Of a stretch of DNA of 64,000 nucleotides, positions 52,324 to 59,977 are shown one piece after another. Position numbers and translations under genes: made by a program. Below the pieces are notes generated by a model. That model did not search any database. It was not told the origin of the DNA and saw only the letters and a list, made by a program, of their open reading frames with translations. Origin of the DNA: a virus; IMG/VR virus record IMGVR_UViG_3300028654_000012, positions 1 through 64,000 of that record. One strand, written 5' to 3'. Every line of letters starts with the position of its first letter. The first letter of the stretch is position 1.

Positions 52324-52725
52324 ATGAGCATTAAAGCAAGTGAAGCAACAGTTGGAAACAAATATCTAGCCTCTGACGACATCCCCGTAGAGGTTCTTCA
52401 AATCGAAGCAAATGCGGTTACAGTTAGATCGGGTAAGACAGGGAATACTGTGACGTTGCCTTTAGAATATCAGCTGAGAGAAAGTGAAGGAGAAATAATC
52501 ATGACGACAGAGAACACGGCAGGTGCACCTGCCCAGGTAAACTCACCTAAGCGCGGAGCCAAGTCTGCACTTATCGATGAGGGTCTACGTGGTAGTCTTC
52601 CTACAGATGAAATTGTCCGTAAGGTCCTTGAGGCCTTCCCGGACCTATCTGAGAAGAATGTCCGTAACCTAGTTAGCGTTCGCCGGTCTAAGCTCAAAAA
52701 GCTTCCGACCTCCCCGACTGCCTAA
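52324..52725 (+). CDS. Two-part small protein, possible internal start
   Basis: 133 residues. Residues 1-59 look like a small beta barrel (VGNKYLASDDIPVEVLQIEA); the rest is a basic helical domain (GLRGSLPTDEIVRKVLEAFP, NVRNLVSVRRSKLKKL), probably DNA-binding. The first ATG lacks a ribosome site, while the in-frame ATG at 52501 has a perfect one (AAGGAGAAATAATC), so a 74-residue product containing only the basic domain is likely made as well. Family not recognised. Confidence 0.6.
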   Translation: MSIKASEATVGNKYLASDDIPVEVLQIEANAVTVRSGKTGNTVTLPLEYQLRESEGEIIMTTENTAGAPAQVNSPKRGAKSALIDEGLRGSLPTDEIVRKVLEAFPDLSEKNVRNLVSVRRSKLKKLPTSPTA

Positions 52726-52746
52726 GATCACCTAAGAAGTCGCGTC

Positions 52747-52777
52747 GCCCTCCGCGCGAGTAAGAAATACGGAGGGC
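52747..52777 (+). promoter_or_regulatory. Hairpin that covers the ribosome site of the next gene
   Basis: GCCCTCCG (52747-52754) pairs perfectly with CGGAGGGC (52770-52777), loop 15 nt, followed by ACCTATTTTAT. The right arm contains the GGAGGG used by the ATG at 52789. It may act as a terminator for the previous gene, as a translation block for the next, or both. Confidence 0.65.
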
Positions 52778-52788
52778 ACCTATTTTAT

Positions 52789-53196
52789 ATGTTAAAAATT
52801 AAGCGTGATAAGTCTTTAGATCAGACAACACCCACCGAATTCGTCAAGTACTTCGTAGGAAAATACCGCCAAGAACTCAAAGCAGATTACCCTGTGAACT
52901 ACGCACGAGACTGTGTTATTATGTCTCAGGTTTTAGATAAGTTTTATAAAGAGGGTAAGGCGCGTAAAGATGTATTTCCCTTCATTGACGAAATGTTTGC
53001 ATCCTATAACGATCGCCCGAGAACGCTACCAATTGATATTAGATTTCTATTAGCTGCAGCTCCTTCTTATTTTAAAAATGGTGGAGATCTTGCCTCTAAA
53101 AAGGTAAAGAATAGTAAGATCGAAATAACTCCCGAGCTTAAGGACTGGCTTGTGAAAGAAAAAGAGAAGTGGTTAAAAAAATCTAATGCTAAGTGA
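52789..53196 (+). CDS. Replication-region helical protein
   Basis: 135 residues, mixed charge, helical (PTEFVKYFVGKYRQELKADY, PELKDWLVKEKEKWLKKS). It overlaps the helicase-loader gene by 11 nt, so a role with loading of the helicase is plausible. No family recognised. Confidence 0.5.
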   Translation: MLKIKRDKSLDQTTPTEFVKYFVGKYRQELKADYPVNYARDCVIMSQVLDKFYKEGKARKDVFPFIDEMFASYNDRPRTLPIDIRFLLAAAPSYFKNGGDLASKKVKNSKIEITPELKDWLVKEKEKWLKKSNAK

Positions 53197-53878
53197 ACGC
53201 GATAAAAAGAAGCTGGCGCTTCTTAAAGAACAACTAATTTCAGTCTGTCCTAAGTGTAATGGGACAGCTATAGGTTGTTCATGCCTAGACGCTTTTCGGG
53301 TAGAGTTCAGAAAGGTTAAATCTAATTTACCTGCCAAGTACAGATCAGCAAAGGTAGAAGATATTACACACCCTCAAATTCTAAAAGCTAGACAAGCTTT
53401 ACAGGACTACGTAAATAAAGTAACGGAACATCGAGCATCAGGCATGGGATTAGTATTATATGGGTCTACAGGACTAGGAAAGACCTATCTGGCTAGTGCA
53501 GTTTTAAACGAAGCATTTAAGTTCGGGTACACAGGATATTTTACTACTTTAGACAGGTGTGTTAACGAGTACGCGAGTGGATGGAAAGATATAGATTTAA
53601 AAATGGAATTCACATCATCAGTTCTAGAAAAAGACTTTCTAGTACTAGATGAGGTAGGTAATGAATCTAGAACCAATGTAGCCCTAGTAAGAGGGTGTCT
53701 TAATGATATTCTAAGACATAGATCAAATAGTTTACTACCTACGATTATAACGTCTAATTTAGCTTTTGAAAAGTTCGCAACTGCATACGGCGAGGAAGTA
53801 TACTCACTACTGCACGAGTCAAGCATTCCTGTCCCTTTCGAAGGAATAGATTTTAGGAAGGGGATGACCCAAGTATGA
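53186..53878 (+). CDS. DnaC-like helicase loader, AAA+
   Basis: 230 residues. N-terminal zinc-type cluster CPKCNGTAIGCSC (~20-32), Walker A GSTGLGKTYL (~92), Walker B FLVLDEVG, sensor region LLPTIITSNLAFEKF. This is the DnaC/DnaI/IstB type that loads DnaB onto DNA; the DnaB gene is two genes downstream. Stop overlaps the next start (ATGA). Confidence 0.85.
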   Translation: MLSERDKKKLALLKEQLISVCPKCNGTAIGCSCLDAFRVEFRKVKSNLPAKYRSAKVEDITHPQILKARQALQDYVNKVTEHRASGMGLVLYGSTGLGKTYLASAVLNEAFKFGYTGYFTTLDRCVNEYASGWKDIDLKMEFTSSVLEKDFLVLDEVGNESRTNVALVRGCLNDILRHRSNSLLPTIITSNLAFEKFATAYGEEVYSLLHESSIPVPFEGIDFRKGMTQV

Positions 53879-54807
53879 GCGCGAAATCTAGGCCGGGAAA
53901 CGCAATAGCCGAAAGAACTAGAAGATTTGATTTTGGGGAGGAAGAACCTACCTCCAGAGAATACTGTCAGTATAGTATTCTGGAGAACGGCCAATATACG
54001 TTAGGGCTATCTACAGTGCCTAAGCTTCCCTCAGGTGCTTATAATATAGAGTGGACACCTCAAAATGGTATCGTCTTTAAAAAGAGAGTAATCAAGGGAG
54101 ACGAATTCCTTAACCTGGAAGAATCTCTGTCAGGTAATTTATTTAAGGAGATCACCCAATTCTGGCAGAAGGGGCCTATCTTTAAGAAGTATGGATTACT
54201 CCATCGCAGAGGCTACCTTCTTTATGGTCCTCAAGGATCGGGAAAATCTAGTATCATCTCTCAGACAGTACATGAGCTAGCCACTAGAGAAAATGGGGTC
54301 TCTTTTATCTGTGATCAGGTAGGTGTAATGGCCGACGCTCTTTCTTCTTTTAGAAAGGTAGAACCTGATAGACCTGCCATCTGCGTCTTCGAAGACATTG
54401 ATGACATCATTGAGCACCAAAATGAGGCGGTTCTATTATCAATGCTAGACGGAGAAACTCAGATAGATAAGGTGATTAACATCGCTACTACTAATTATCC
54501 CGAGAAGCTCGAAGATAGAATTATTGCTCGGCCGCGTAGATTTGATAGGGTGATTAAAGTAGATATGCCTAATTCCAACCTGAGACGTGCATACTTTAAA
54601 GAGAAGTTAAACTTAGGTGTTGAAGATCTAAATAAGTGGACGTCTGACACAGAAGGTTTGTCTTTCGCGTGCTTAACTGAATTAGTGATTAGCGTAAAAT
54701 GCCTTGACCATGATTACGATGAAACTTTAAAGACGCTGAGAGGCATCTTAAAGTCCAAAGTATCCAGCAAGGACGATGTAAGTAAACCAGGATTTGCACT
54801 CAGCTAA
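53875..54807 (+). CDS. AAA+ ATPase, BCS1-like
   Basis: 310 residues. Walker A YGPQGSGKSS, Walker B ICVFEDIDDI, sensor I NIATTNYPEKLEDRI, arginine finger RPRRFDR. The ~100-residue N-terminal domain is not a known one. The AAA core resembles BCS1/FtsH-like ATPases rather than clamp or helicase loaders. It lies between loader and replicative helicase, suggesting a role in replication; substrate unknown. Coupled by TAATG to the helicase gene. Confidence 0.75.
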   Translation: MSAKSRPGNAIAERTRRFDFGEEEPTSREYCQYSILENGQYTLGLSTVPKLPSGAYNIEWTPQNGIVFKKRVIKGDEFLNLEESLSGNLFKEITQFWQKGPIFKKYGLLHRRGYLLYGPQGSGKSSIISQTVHELATRENGVSFICDQVGVMADALSSFRKVEPDRPAICVFEDIDDIIEHQNEAVLLSMLDGETQIDKVINIATTNYPEKLEDRIIARPRRFDRVIKVDMPNSNLRRAYFKEKLNLGVEDLNKWTSDTEGLSFACLTELVISVKCLDHDYDETLKTLRGILKSKVSSKDDVSKPGFALS

Positions 54808-56159
54808 TGAATATTACTTTAGAAAAAACATTCCTTAAGAAATCCCTTTCGTCACTGACAGGGTTTCAGGAACTGCCTCAGCTTCAGTTTACGGATGAAC
54901 TTCTTCAGGACCAGACGTGTCGCAAGTTATATGAAGTAGCCAACTGGTATTATACTAAATACCAGAACCTAGTCTCTGCCGATACTCTTAAACTTCTACT
55001 AGATAAGTCTACAAAGATCGACGGACCTTCTAAGGAAAGAGTCTTCTTACTATATACTGAACTTCAAAATACATCTGATCCTGCGGATCAGAATATTAAG
55101 TTTGTAGTTGATCAGTTAAAGGATGAGAGGCGTAAAGATTTACTGAAAGAAACGCTACTAGTATCTGCTAATAACTTTGAATCAGGTAAAGTAGATCAAG
55201 CTTTGTTAGATTTAAAGAAGGGTATTAACAAGATTGAATTAAACATCAAGGAAGACATTAGAGAGGGATATCTCCATGAATCTTCTGACTCCCGCTGGGA
55301 TAGATATCAGGATATCAAGAATAACCCTGACAAGTTTAAAGGTATTCCTATTGGATTTCCTTCATTAGATATAACTACTAACGGAATCAGACCTGGACAG
55401 TTAATGGTTGTTATTGCAGGAGTAAAAGAAGGTAAGTCAACGTTTCTTTTAAACGCCGCATACCACGCCTCAATAATGGGCTACAAGGTTTTGTATGTTT
55501 CAGTTGAAATGCCTAAGGAGCAGATAGAGAGACGCTATGACGCTAGAGATAGCGGTCTTTCTTATAGCCGGATTAGAGATGGTAGATTAACTCCTGCCGA
55601 AGAGAAGATATATCAGGAGTGTATTACACGACAGAAGGGTAGACCTGGTAAATTCTATACCCTCGACGCCCATGACTGCTCTACGTCGTACCTAAAATCT
55701 AAGCTGTTAAGCTTCCCGTATAAGTTTGATCTAGTAGTCGTTGATTACTTAACTTTGATTAAGTCTTCTAAAGCAGGCCAATCAAGTAGAGAGATGTGGC
55801 AAACCGTAGGAGATATCACGTACGAGATACGCGACATTGCGCGAGAACTGAATGTTCCGATCATCACTGCGGCACAGGCAAATCGCGATGGAATGAAAGA
55901 ATCTAAGTACAAGTATGGCGTCGAAAATATCGGGCTATCTCACTTAATCTCCGCCCATGCAGATACTCTAATCTCACTACGCCTGGTAGATAGAGATGAG
56001 CTCGAGATTAACGATGTAGTAGAAATGACTGCCGCTACTATTGCTGTACGCGATGATAAAGCTTGCCGATTCACATTGGACGCTTGCTTCGATAAAATGC
56101 TGTTAGTTGAAAGACAGTTGCGCTTAACTGGAGATACTACTCCTAGTAGATCTTACTAA
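54807..56159 (+). CDS. dnaB: DnaB-like replicative helicase
   Basis: 450 residues. N-terminal helical domain (~1-150), then RecA-like core: GIPIGFPSLDITTNGIRPGQ, Walker A AGVKEGKSTF, VLYVSVEMPKEQIERR, Walker B DLVVVDYLTLI, and AQANRDGMKES. This is the hexameric fork helicase. The loader two genes upstream fits. The usual primase partner is not fused. Confidence 0.9.
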   Translation: MNITLEKTFLKKSLSSLTGFQELPQLQFTDELLQDQTCRKLYEVANWYYTKYQNLVSADTLKLLLDKSTKIDGPSKERVFLLYTELQNTSDPADQNIKFVVDQLKDERRKDLLKETLLVSANNFESGKVDQALLDLKKGINKIELNIKEDIREGYLHESSDSRWDRYQDIKNNPDKFKGIPIGFPSLDITTNGIRPGQLMVVIAGVKEGKSTFLLNAAYHASIMGYKVLYVSVEMPKEQIERRYDARDSGLSYSRIRDGRLTPAEEKIYQECITRQKGRPGKFYTLDAHDCSTSYLKSKLLSFPYKFDLVVVDYLTLIKSSKAGQSSREMWQTVGDITYEIRDIARELNVPIITAAQANRDGMKESKYKYGVENIGLSHLISAHADTLISLRLVDRDELEINDVVEMTAATIAVRDDKACRFTLDACFDKMLLVERQLRLTGDTTPSRSY

Positions 56160-56165
56160 GTACCC

Positions 56166-56194
56166 GCAACAAACTTCTAAATTGCTCGTATAAG
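56166..56194 (+). promoter_or_regulatory. Candidate phage promoter P1
   Basis: GCAACA (56166-56171), 17 nt spacer, TATAAG (56189-56194). The block CCCGCAACAA, 8 nt, ATTGCTCGTATAAGA recurs with the same spacing at 61642-61674. It lies 28 nt upstream of the sigma-like gene, in a 62 nt gap in an otherwise packed region. Confidence 0.55.
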
Positions 56195-56221
56195 ATATAA
56201 GAAGGATAATTTAGGAGTAAT

Positions 56222-56917
56222 ATGTCAAAAGCAACCGAAGCGCAAAAAGCCCACTTAAATCAAGTTAACGCAGATCTGATGCCCATCTTTTTCAAGTATC
56301 ATGATACTAAAATCAAATTACAAACAGTAACGGATCCAATTATTAAAGACGCTCTTGAGTATGATGCAATTCAATATCGTAATCAAGCGGTTGAAAAAGT
56401 ATTGGCGGAGCTGAGCGATTATCTCGATTCATTAATATATAGTTGGAATAACCATTTTGATTATAGTGAAGCTAAGTCATATGCGTACGAGAACCTATTA
56501 GAAGCGGTACAGAGATATAATCCTCACGTAACGCCTTTTTGCAAGTTCACTTCGTTCTTTTATATGTATAATCAAAACATTTTTAAGAATCTTTTAATTG
56601 GAACTCGGGCAAAGAAGAGGGACGTTTTTAAGACAGATTCACTTGACGCAACATGGGAAAGTTCTAGTGATGATATTGACACACCTAAGATATCTGAAAC
56701 TAATTTAAAAGATACTCCTTCCGAAGATCCTTCCGCTCAGTTAGAGACCAAATTAATAGTCCAAGAACTTTATAAGAAAGCTTCTCCTAAGCAAAAGAGA
56801 ATCTTAAAGAGATTATACTTTGGATATAGCCGTGCTGACATCGCTCGATCCTTAAAGATGTCTCAGACACGAATTAATTCTTTAATCAATCAACTACCTG
56901 CTCTTCTAGAGAAATAA
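56222..56917 (+). CDS. Sigma factor-like transcription protein
   Basis: 231 residues with ribosome site AGGAGTAAT. Region 2-like helices (AKSYAYENLLEAVQRYNPHV, FTSFFYMYNQNIFKN) and a C-terminal region 4-like HTH (SPKQKRILKRLYFGYSRADI, ARSLKMSQTRINSLIN). This suggests a late-gene sigma factor comparable in role to T4 gp55. Its own promoter candidate lies upstream. Confidence 0.75.
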   Translation: MSKATEAQKAHLNQVNADLMPIFFKYHDTKIKLQTVTDPIIKDALEYDAIQYRNQAVEKVLAELSDYLDSLIYSWNNHFDYSEAKSYAYENLLEAVQRYNPHVTPFCKFTSFFYMYNQNIFKNLLIGTRAKKRDVFKTDSLDATWESSSDDIDTPKISETNLKDTPSEDPSAQLETKLIVQELYKKASPKQKRILKRLYFGYSRADIARSLKMSQTRINSLINQLPALLEK

Positions 56918-56997
56918 TGCATCTTCTATTTTTAATTACTCTTGAAGTAATAGGGCTCCTTGGCTTATTAGCTTTAGTTGTCATTCTCACAATGTAA
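56917..56997 (+). CDS. 26-residue membrane peptide
   Basis: ATG overlaps the sigma gene stop (TAATG). The product is almost wholly one hydrophobic helix (FLITLEVIGLLGLLALVVIL). It is too short for routine gene calls, but the coupling and clean amphipathic-free helix support it. Function unknown; possibly a membrane-modulating microprotein. Confidence 0.5.
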   Translation: MHLLFLITLEVIGLLGLLALVVILTM

Positions 56998-57001
56998 ATT
57001 T

Positions 57002-57484
57002 ATGGACATATTCGACGTTCTAGATAAATATAAAGTAGACTACCAAGCGCAGGGCACGCTATACGTAGCCTATTGCCCTTTCCATGATGACGCAGGTAGA
57101 CCTAACTTCACTATATATCCTACTACGGATAGCTATTTTTGCTACGCATGTAAGAAAGGAGGGGGCCCTGTAGAATTTGTAATGGCGGCAGAGGGTAAAA
57201 CTAAAGAAGAAGCTACTCTCATAGTTCATGAAGACTTATCTTTCTTAATTAAGAAGTTAGAAGAAGAGCCTCCTACGCACCCTGTTAACGATGAGGCTAA
57301 TCTTCAATTAAGTATCCAAATTAGAGACTTCTTAAAAGATAACCCCAATAAGATATCTAAGGTACTAGGAATTTGTCGTAGGGTAGATGATACTTTAAAT
57401 AAAGGACCTCTTACCCGTGAAGAAGCCGCTGATTTAACTCAGAGGGTTACTAAAGTTTTAAGTTCGTTAAATGACAAGATGTAA
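57002..57484 (+). CDS. CHC2 zinc-finger protein, primase-like
   Basis: 160 residues from the ATG at 57002 (an upstream TTG frame overlaps the membrane peptide and is less likely). Residues ~1-75 form a CHC2 zinc ribbon: YCPFHDDAGRP and SYFCYACKKGGGPVEFVM, as in DnaG. No TOPRIM domain follows; the rest is helical. It probably recognises priming sites and needs a separate catalytic subunit, outside this window. Confidence 0.8.
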   Translation: MDIFDVLDKYKVDYQAQGTLYVAYCPFHDDAGRPNFTIYPTTDSYFCYACKKGGGPVEFVMAAEGKTKEEATLIVHEDLSFLIKKLEEEPPTHPVNDEANLQLSIQIRDFLKDNPNKISKVLGICRRVDDTLNKGPLTREEAADLTQRVTKVLSSLNDKM

Positions 57485-57516
57485 TATTATAAGGTAGCAT
57501 ATTTAAAGAGGATAAC

Positions 57517-58200
57517 ATGAAAACAATTTTGATTTATAGCGGCGGACTTGACTCAACCACTTTGCTTTACCAGTTGAAAGCGCAGGGACGTGACGTTAAG
57601 GCCCTCTCTATCAACTACGGTCAGCGTCATTCAAAGGAACTAGATTTCGCTAAGAGAAACTGCGATGCGCTGGGAGTGGAGCACCGAACGGTAGATCTCT
57701 CTTCTCTTAAACCCTTACTGGGGGGAAGTTCTCAGACGGATGCTAGTGTAGCTGTTCCCGAAGGTCATTATGCCGCGGAGAACATGAAACTCACGGTAGT
57801 GCCTAATCGTAACATGCTTATGTTATCCGTAGCAGCTGCCTGGGCGATTGCGGAAAAGGCTGATACTATTGCCTACGCGGCGCACTCCGGAGATCATGCT
57901 ATCTACCCTGACTGTCGTGAAGAGTTTGTAGATGCTTTGAACAAGGCGTTAGGATTAGCTGATTGGCATACCGTTCAGATCGAGAGACCTTTTATCAACA
58001 TCTCTAAATCTGATATTGTTAAGTTGGGCAACGATCTTAAGGTACCTTTTGCAGATACTTGGAGTTGCTACAAGGGTGGAGATAAAGCCTGCGGAGTATG
58101 TGGTACGTGTTACGAGAGGCGCGAAGCTTTCGTAGAGGCCGGCGTTACGGACCCTACTCCTTATCTAGACTCTACTACTAAGTTTCAGGTCCCGGCATAA
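57517..58200 (+). CDS. queC: QueC, 7-cyano-7-deazaguanine synthase
   Basis: 227 residues with ribosome site AGAGGATAAC. PP-loop YSGGLDSTTLL at the N-terminus, SINYGQRHSKEL, VPNRNMLML, HSGDHAIYPDCR, and the zinc site CYKGGDKACGVCGTC near the C-terminus. It turns 7-carboxy-7-deazaguanine into preQ0 using ATP and ammonia. In phages, the pathway supplies 7-deazaguanines for DNA modification. QueE is encoded 3.5 kb downstream. Confidence 0.95.
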   Translation: MKTILIYSGGLDSTTLLYQLKAQGRDVKALSINYGQRHSKELDFAKRNCDALGVEHRTVDLSSLKPLLGGSSQTDASVAVPEGHYAAENMKLTVVPNRNMLMLSVAAAWAIAEKADTIAYAAHSGDHAIYPDCREEFVDALNKALGLADWHTVQIERPFINISKSDIVKLGNDLKVPFADTWSCYKGGDKACGVCGTCYERREAFVEAGVTDPTPYLDSTTKFQVPA

Positions 58201-58201
58201 T

Positions 58202-58381
58202 ATGAGTATTAAGAAATCTAAATACTACCTAGTAAAGCATATGGCTGGCCCCGACATCATTAAGACAAATGATAAGAGGAAGATTAAGGCTTGGCTTACT
58301 AAATTCTATGAGGATTGTTCAAATCCCCCGGATCTAAATAGGCATATCTCCATACGTGAAATCGAAGTAATATCTGTATAA
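58202..58381 (+). CDS. 59-residue unrecognised protein
   Basis: ATG at 58202, one nt after the QueC stop. Basic and mixed alpha/beta (KSKYYLVKHMAGPDIIKTND, KIKAWLTKFYEDC). No family recognised; kept because it fills the gap exactly between two genes. Confidence 0.55.
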   Translation: MSIKKSKYYLVKHMAGPDIIKTNDKRKIKAWLTKFYEDCSNPPDLNRHISIREIEVISV

Positions 58382-58386
58382 ATATC

Positions 58387-58632
58387 ATGAAAGAAAAACT
58401 AACTAAGCGGTACTCAAGAAAGCTATCCTATAAATACGCCTCAGAAGAGTTCTCTACGGAACTAACCCGAGAAGTAGATTATAATACTAAAGACGAATTC
58501 TTAGCTGCTAGTGAGAAGCTCGCCGCTCAAGTTAAGGCTCTGACAGCCCGAGATCTAGAGAAGCATTCTGAACTTTTGAAAGAAGCTGTCGAAAACGGCG
58601 ACGCTGTTAAAACACAGGAAACTACAGTTTAA
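58387..58632 (+). CDS. Small charged helical protein
   Basis: 81 residues, rich in Lys and Glu (EFLAASEKLAAQVKALTARD). Likely coiled coil. Function unknown; in the tight early operon before RecA. Confidence 0.55.
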   Translation: MKEKLTKRYSRKLSYKYASEEFSTELTREVDYNTKDEFLAASEKLAAQVKALTARDLEKHSELLKEAVENGDAVKTQETTV

Positions 58633-58635
58633 TTT

Positions 58636-59178
58636 ATGATGACCGTTGAACAGAGACGAGAACTTTTACAGGAGATTAACTCCATACGTCTATCTCTCGA
58701 TAGTGATCCTGCTACTACAGGTCTTAGTCTCGTTAATGGCAAGATTGCTGAGATTCATGCCCATAAAGAGAGAGTAGGGCATATCTTATCTCAGGCCATT
58801 GAAAACGAGAGGGAAGCTAACAGACTACTCAATGAAGCTAAACTTGAGCACGAGATTAAGCTAAATAAGATTCTCGCTACTGATGAGACTGTAAGAACTC
58901 AGAAATCTCAGGATATGCGTATAGTGGCGGGTAATGCCTTAATTCCAGCTGAATACCTTCGCGTAAGACAGCTAGAAATAGAAGCGGCTGATGCCGACGC
59001 TTTCCATAAGATAGTTCAAGCCAAGTACAATCATCTAGAAGGAACTAACTCTAGCGTTTCTAGACAGATCACTGTAATTCAGTTACAGTTAGAGATTGGT
59101 GAAATTGAACGCAGATTTCCCGGTCAATGGCAGGCAGCTCCTGGACAAGGTCGTACAATAACAGTCAAAGGAAGCTAA
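58636..59178 (+). CDS. Coiled-coil protein
   Basis: 180 residues, almost wholly helical with heptads (HILSQAIENEREANRLLNEA; QITVIQLQLEIGEIERRFPG). Two adjacent ATGs at 58636 and 58639 are possible. The stop overlaps the next start. Function unknown; its place before SSB and RecA suggests a DNA-transaction role. Confidence 0.55.
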   Translation: MMTVEQRRELLQEINSIRLSLDSDPATTGLSLVNGKIAEIHAHKERVGHILSQAIENEREANRLLNEAKLEHEIKLNKILATDETVRTQKSQDMRIVAGNALIPAEYLRVRQLEIEAADADAFHKIVQAKYNHLEGTNSSVSRQITVIQLQLEIGEIERRFPGQWQAAPGQGRTITVKGS

Positions 59179-59354
59179 TGGCCCGAATTGGTCTTAAGGC
59201 TCTAGGCGTTAATCTAGACCCTATTAAACATCTTACGATAGAAGAAGTATTCGGTTCAGGAATTGTTGCAGTAACAGAATGTAATAAGAAGTGGTGGAAG
59301 ATAATTAGAGATAAGGATCTTAAAATTAAATTGGACGTTAAGGGAGTAAAGTAA
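59178..59354 (+). CDS. 58-residue small protein
   Basis: ATG at 59178 with AAAGGAAG upstream, overlapping the previous stop (TAATG); a longer frame starting at 59127 is less likely. Basic C-terminus (CNKKWWKIIRDKDLKIKL). Not recognised. Confidence 0.55.
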   Translation: MARIGLKALGVNLDPIKHLTIEEVFGSGIVAVTECNKKWWKIIRDKDLKIKLDVKGVK

Positions 59355-59355
59355 C

Positions 59356-59841
59356 ATGGGTTTTAAAATTAAGAAAGAAAAGGACATCGAAGAGGGAGAT
59401 TATCTCGCTCGTTTGTCAGATGCACAGCCTCACACAGGAGCCTTCGGCCCTTGTATTAAGTTTCAGTTTGAGGTCGTGGAAGGTGAATTTGCTGGACAGG
59501 AAGTCTCAATGATTCGTCCTGCACGTCTTGCAATGGGTAATAAGCTTGACAGAACGCTTCAGGAGATGGGTTTAGATACATCACAAATCACTGACGAAGT
59601 GGATGTAGATGTACTGAAGGGTAAGGTGTTCAAGGTTCGCATCGAGAACAAGACTAGTACAAAGGGTAAGGTGTTTGCTAACGTAATCACTGCGCGCCCG
59701 GTCTCCGGTGGATACTCTGCTCCCGTAGCTGCCACTCCTTCAACTCCTGCAGCTCCTCAGCCTCAGGTTCTACGGTCAGCGCCGCCAGCTAGACCTCAGG
59801 TAAATGCTTCTCAGCCTCCAATCGAAGACGTACCTTTCTAA
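59356..59841 (+). CDS. Single-stranded DNA-binding protein-like
   Basis: 161 residues. N-terminal ~110 residues are beta-rich (YLARLSDAQPHTGAFGPCIK, FQFEVVEGEFAGQEVSM, VFKVRIENKTSTKGKVFANV), compatible with a phage DUF669-like/SSB OB domain. The C-terminal 45 residues are Ala/Pro-rich and end in IEDVPF, as the acidic tip of bacterial SSB ends in DDDIPF. RecA follows 140 nt downstream. Assignment to SSB is from architecture, not from a definite family match. Confidence 0.65.
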   Translation: MGFKIKKEKDIEEGDYLARLSDAQPHTGAFGPCIKFQFEVVEGEFAGQEVSMIRPARLAMGNKLDRTLQEMGLDTSQITDEVDVDVLKGKVFKVRIENKTSTKGKVFANVITARPVSGGYSAPVAATPSTPAAPQPQVLRSAPPARPQVNASQPPIEDVPF

Positions 59842-59853
59842 TAGGAGATCAAG

Positions 59854-59964
59854 ATGAGTGAAATGGAACAAGCTAACGTAGAGCATTTGAGAGCTCAGAC
59901 AAGACTTATCAATGCTCAAGCCGCAAGTCTCGAAGCAGAACTACGTAATAAATATACGAAGTAA
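59854..59964 (+). CDS. 36-residue helical peptide
   Basis: Good ribosome site (TAGGAGATCAAG). One amphipathic helix (NVEHLRAQTRLINAQAASLE). Situated between the SSB-like and RecA genes; may modulate either. Not recognised. Confidence 0.5.
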   Translation: MSEMEQANVEHLRAQTRLINAQAASLEAELRNKYTK

Positions 59965-59977
59965 ATAAGGGGAAATC

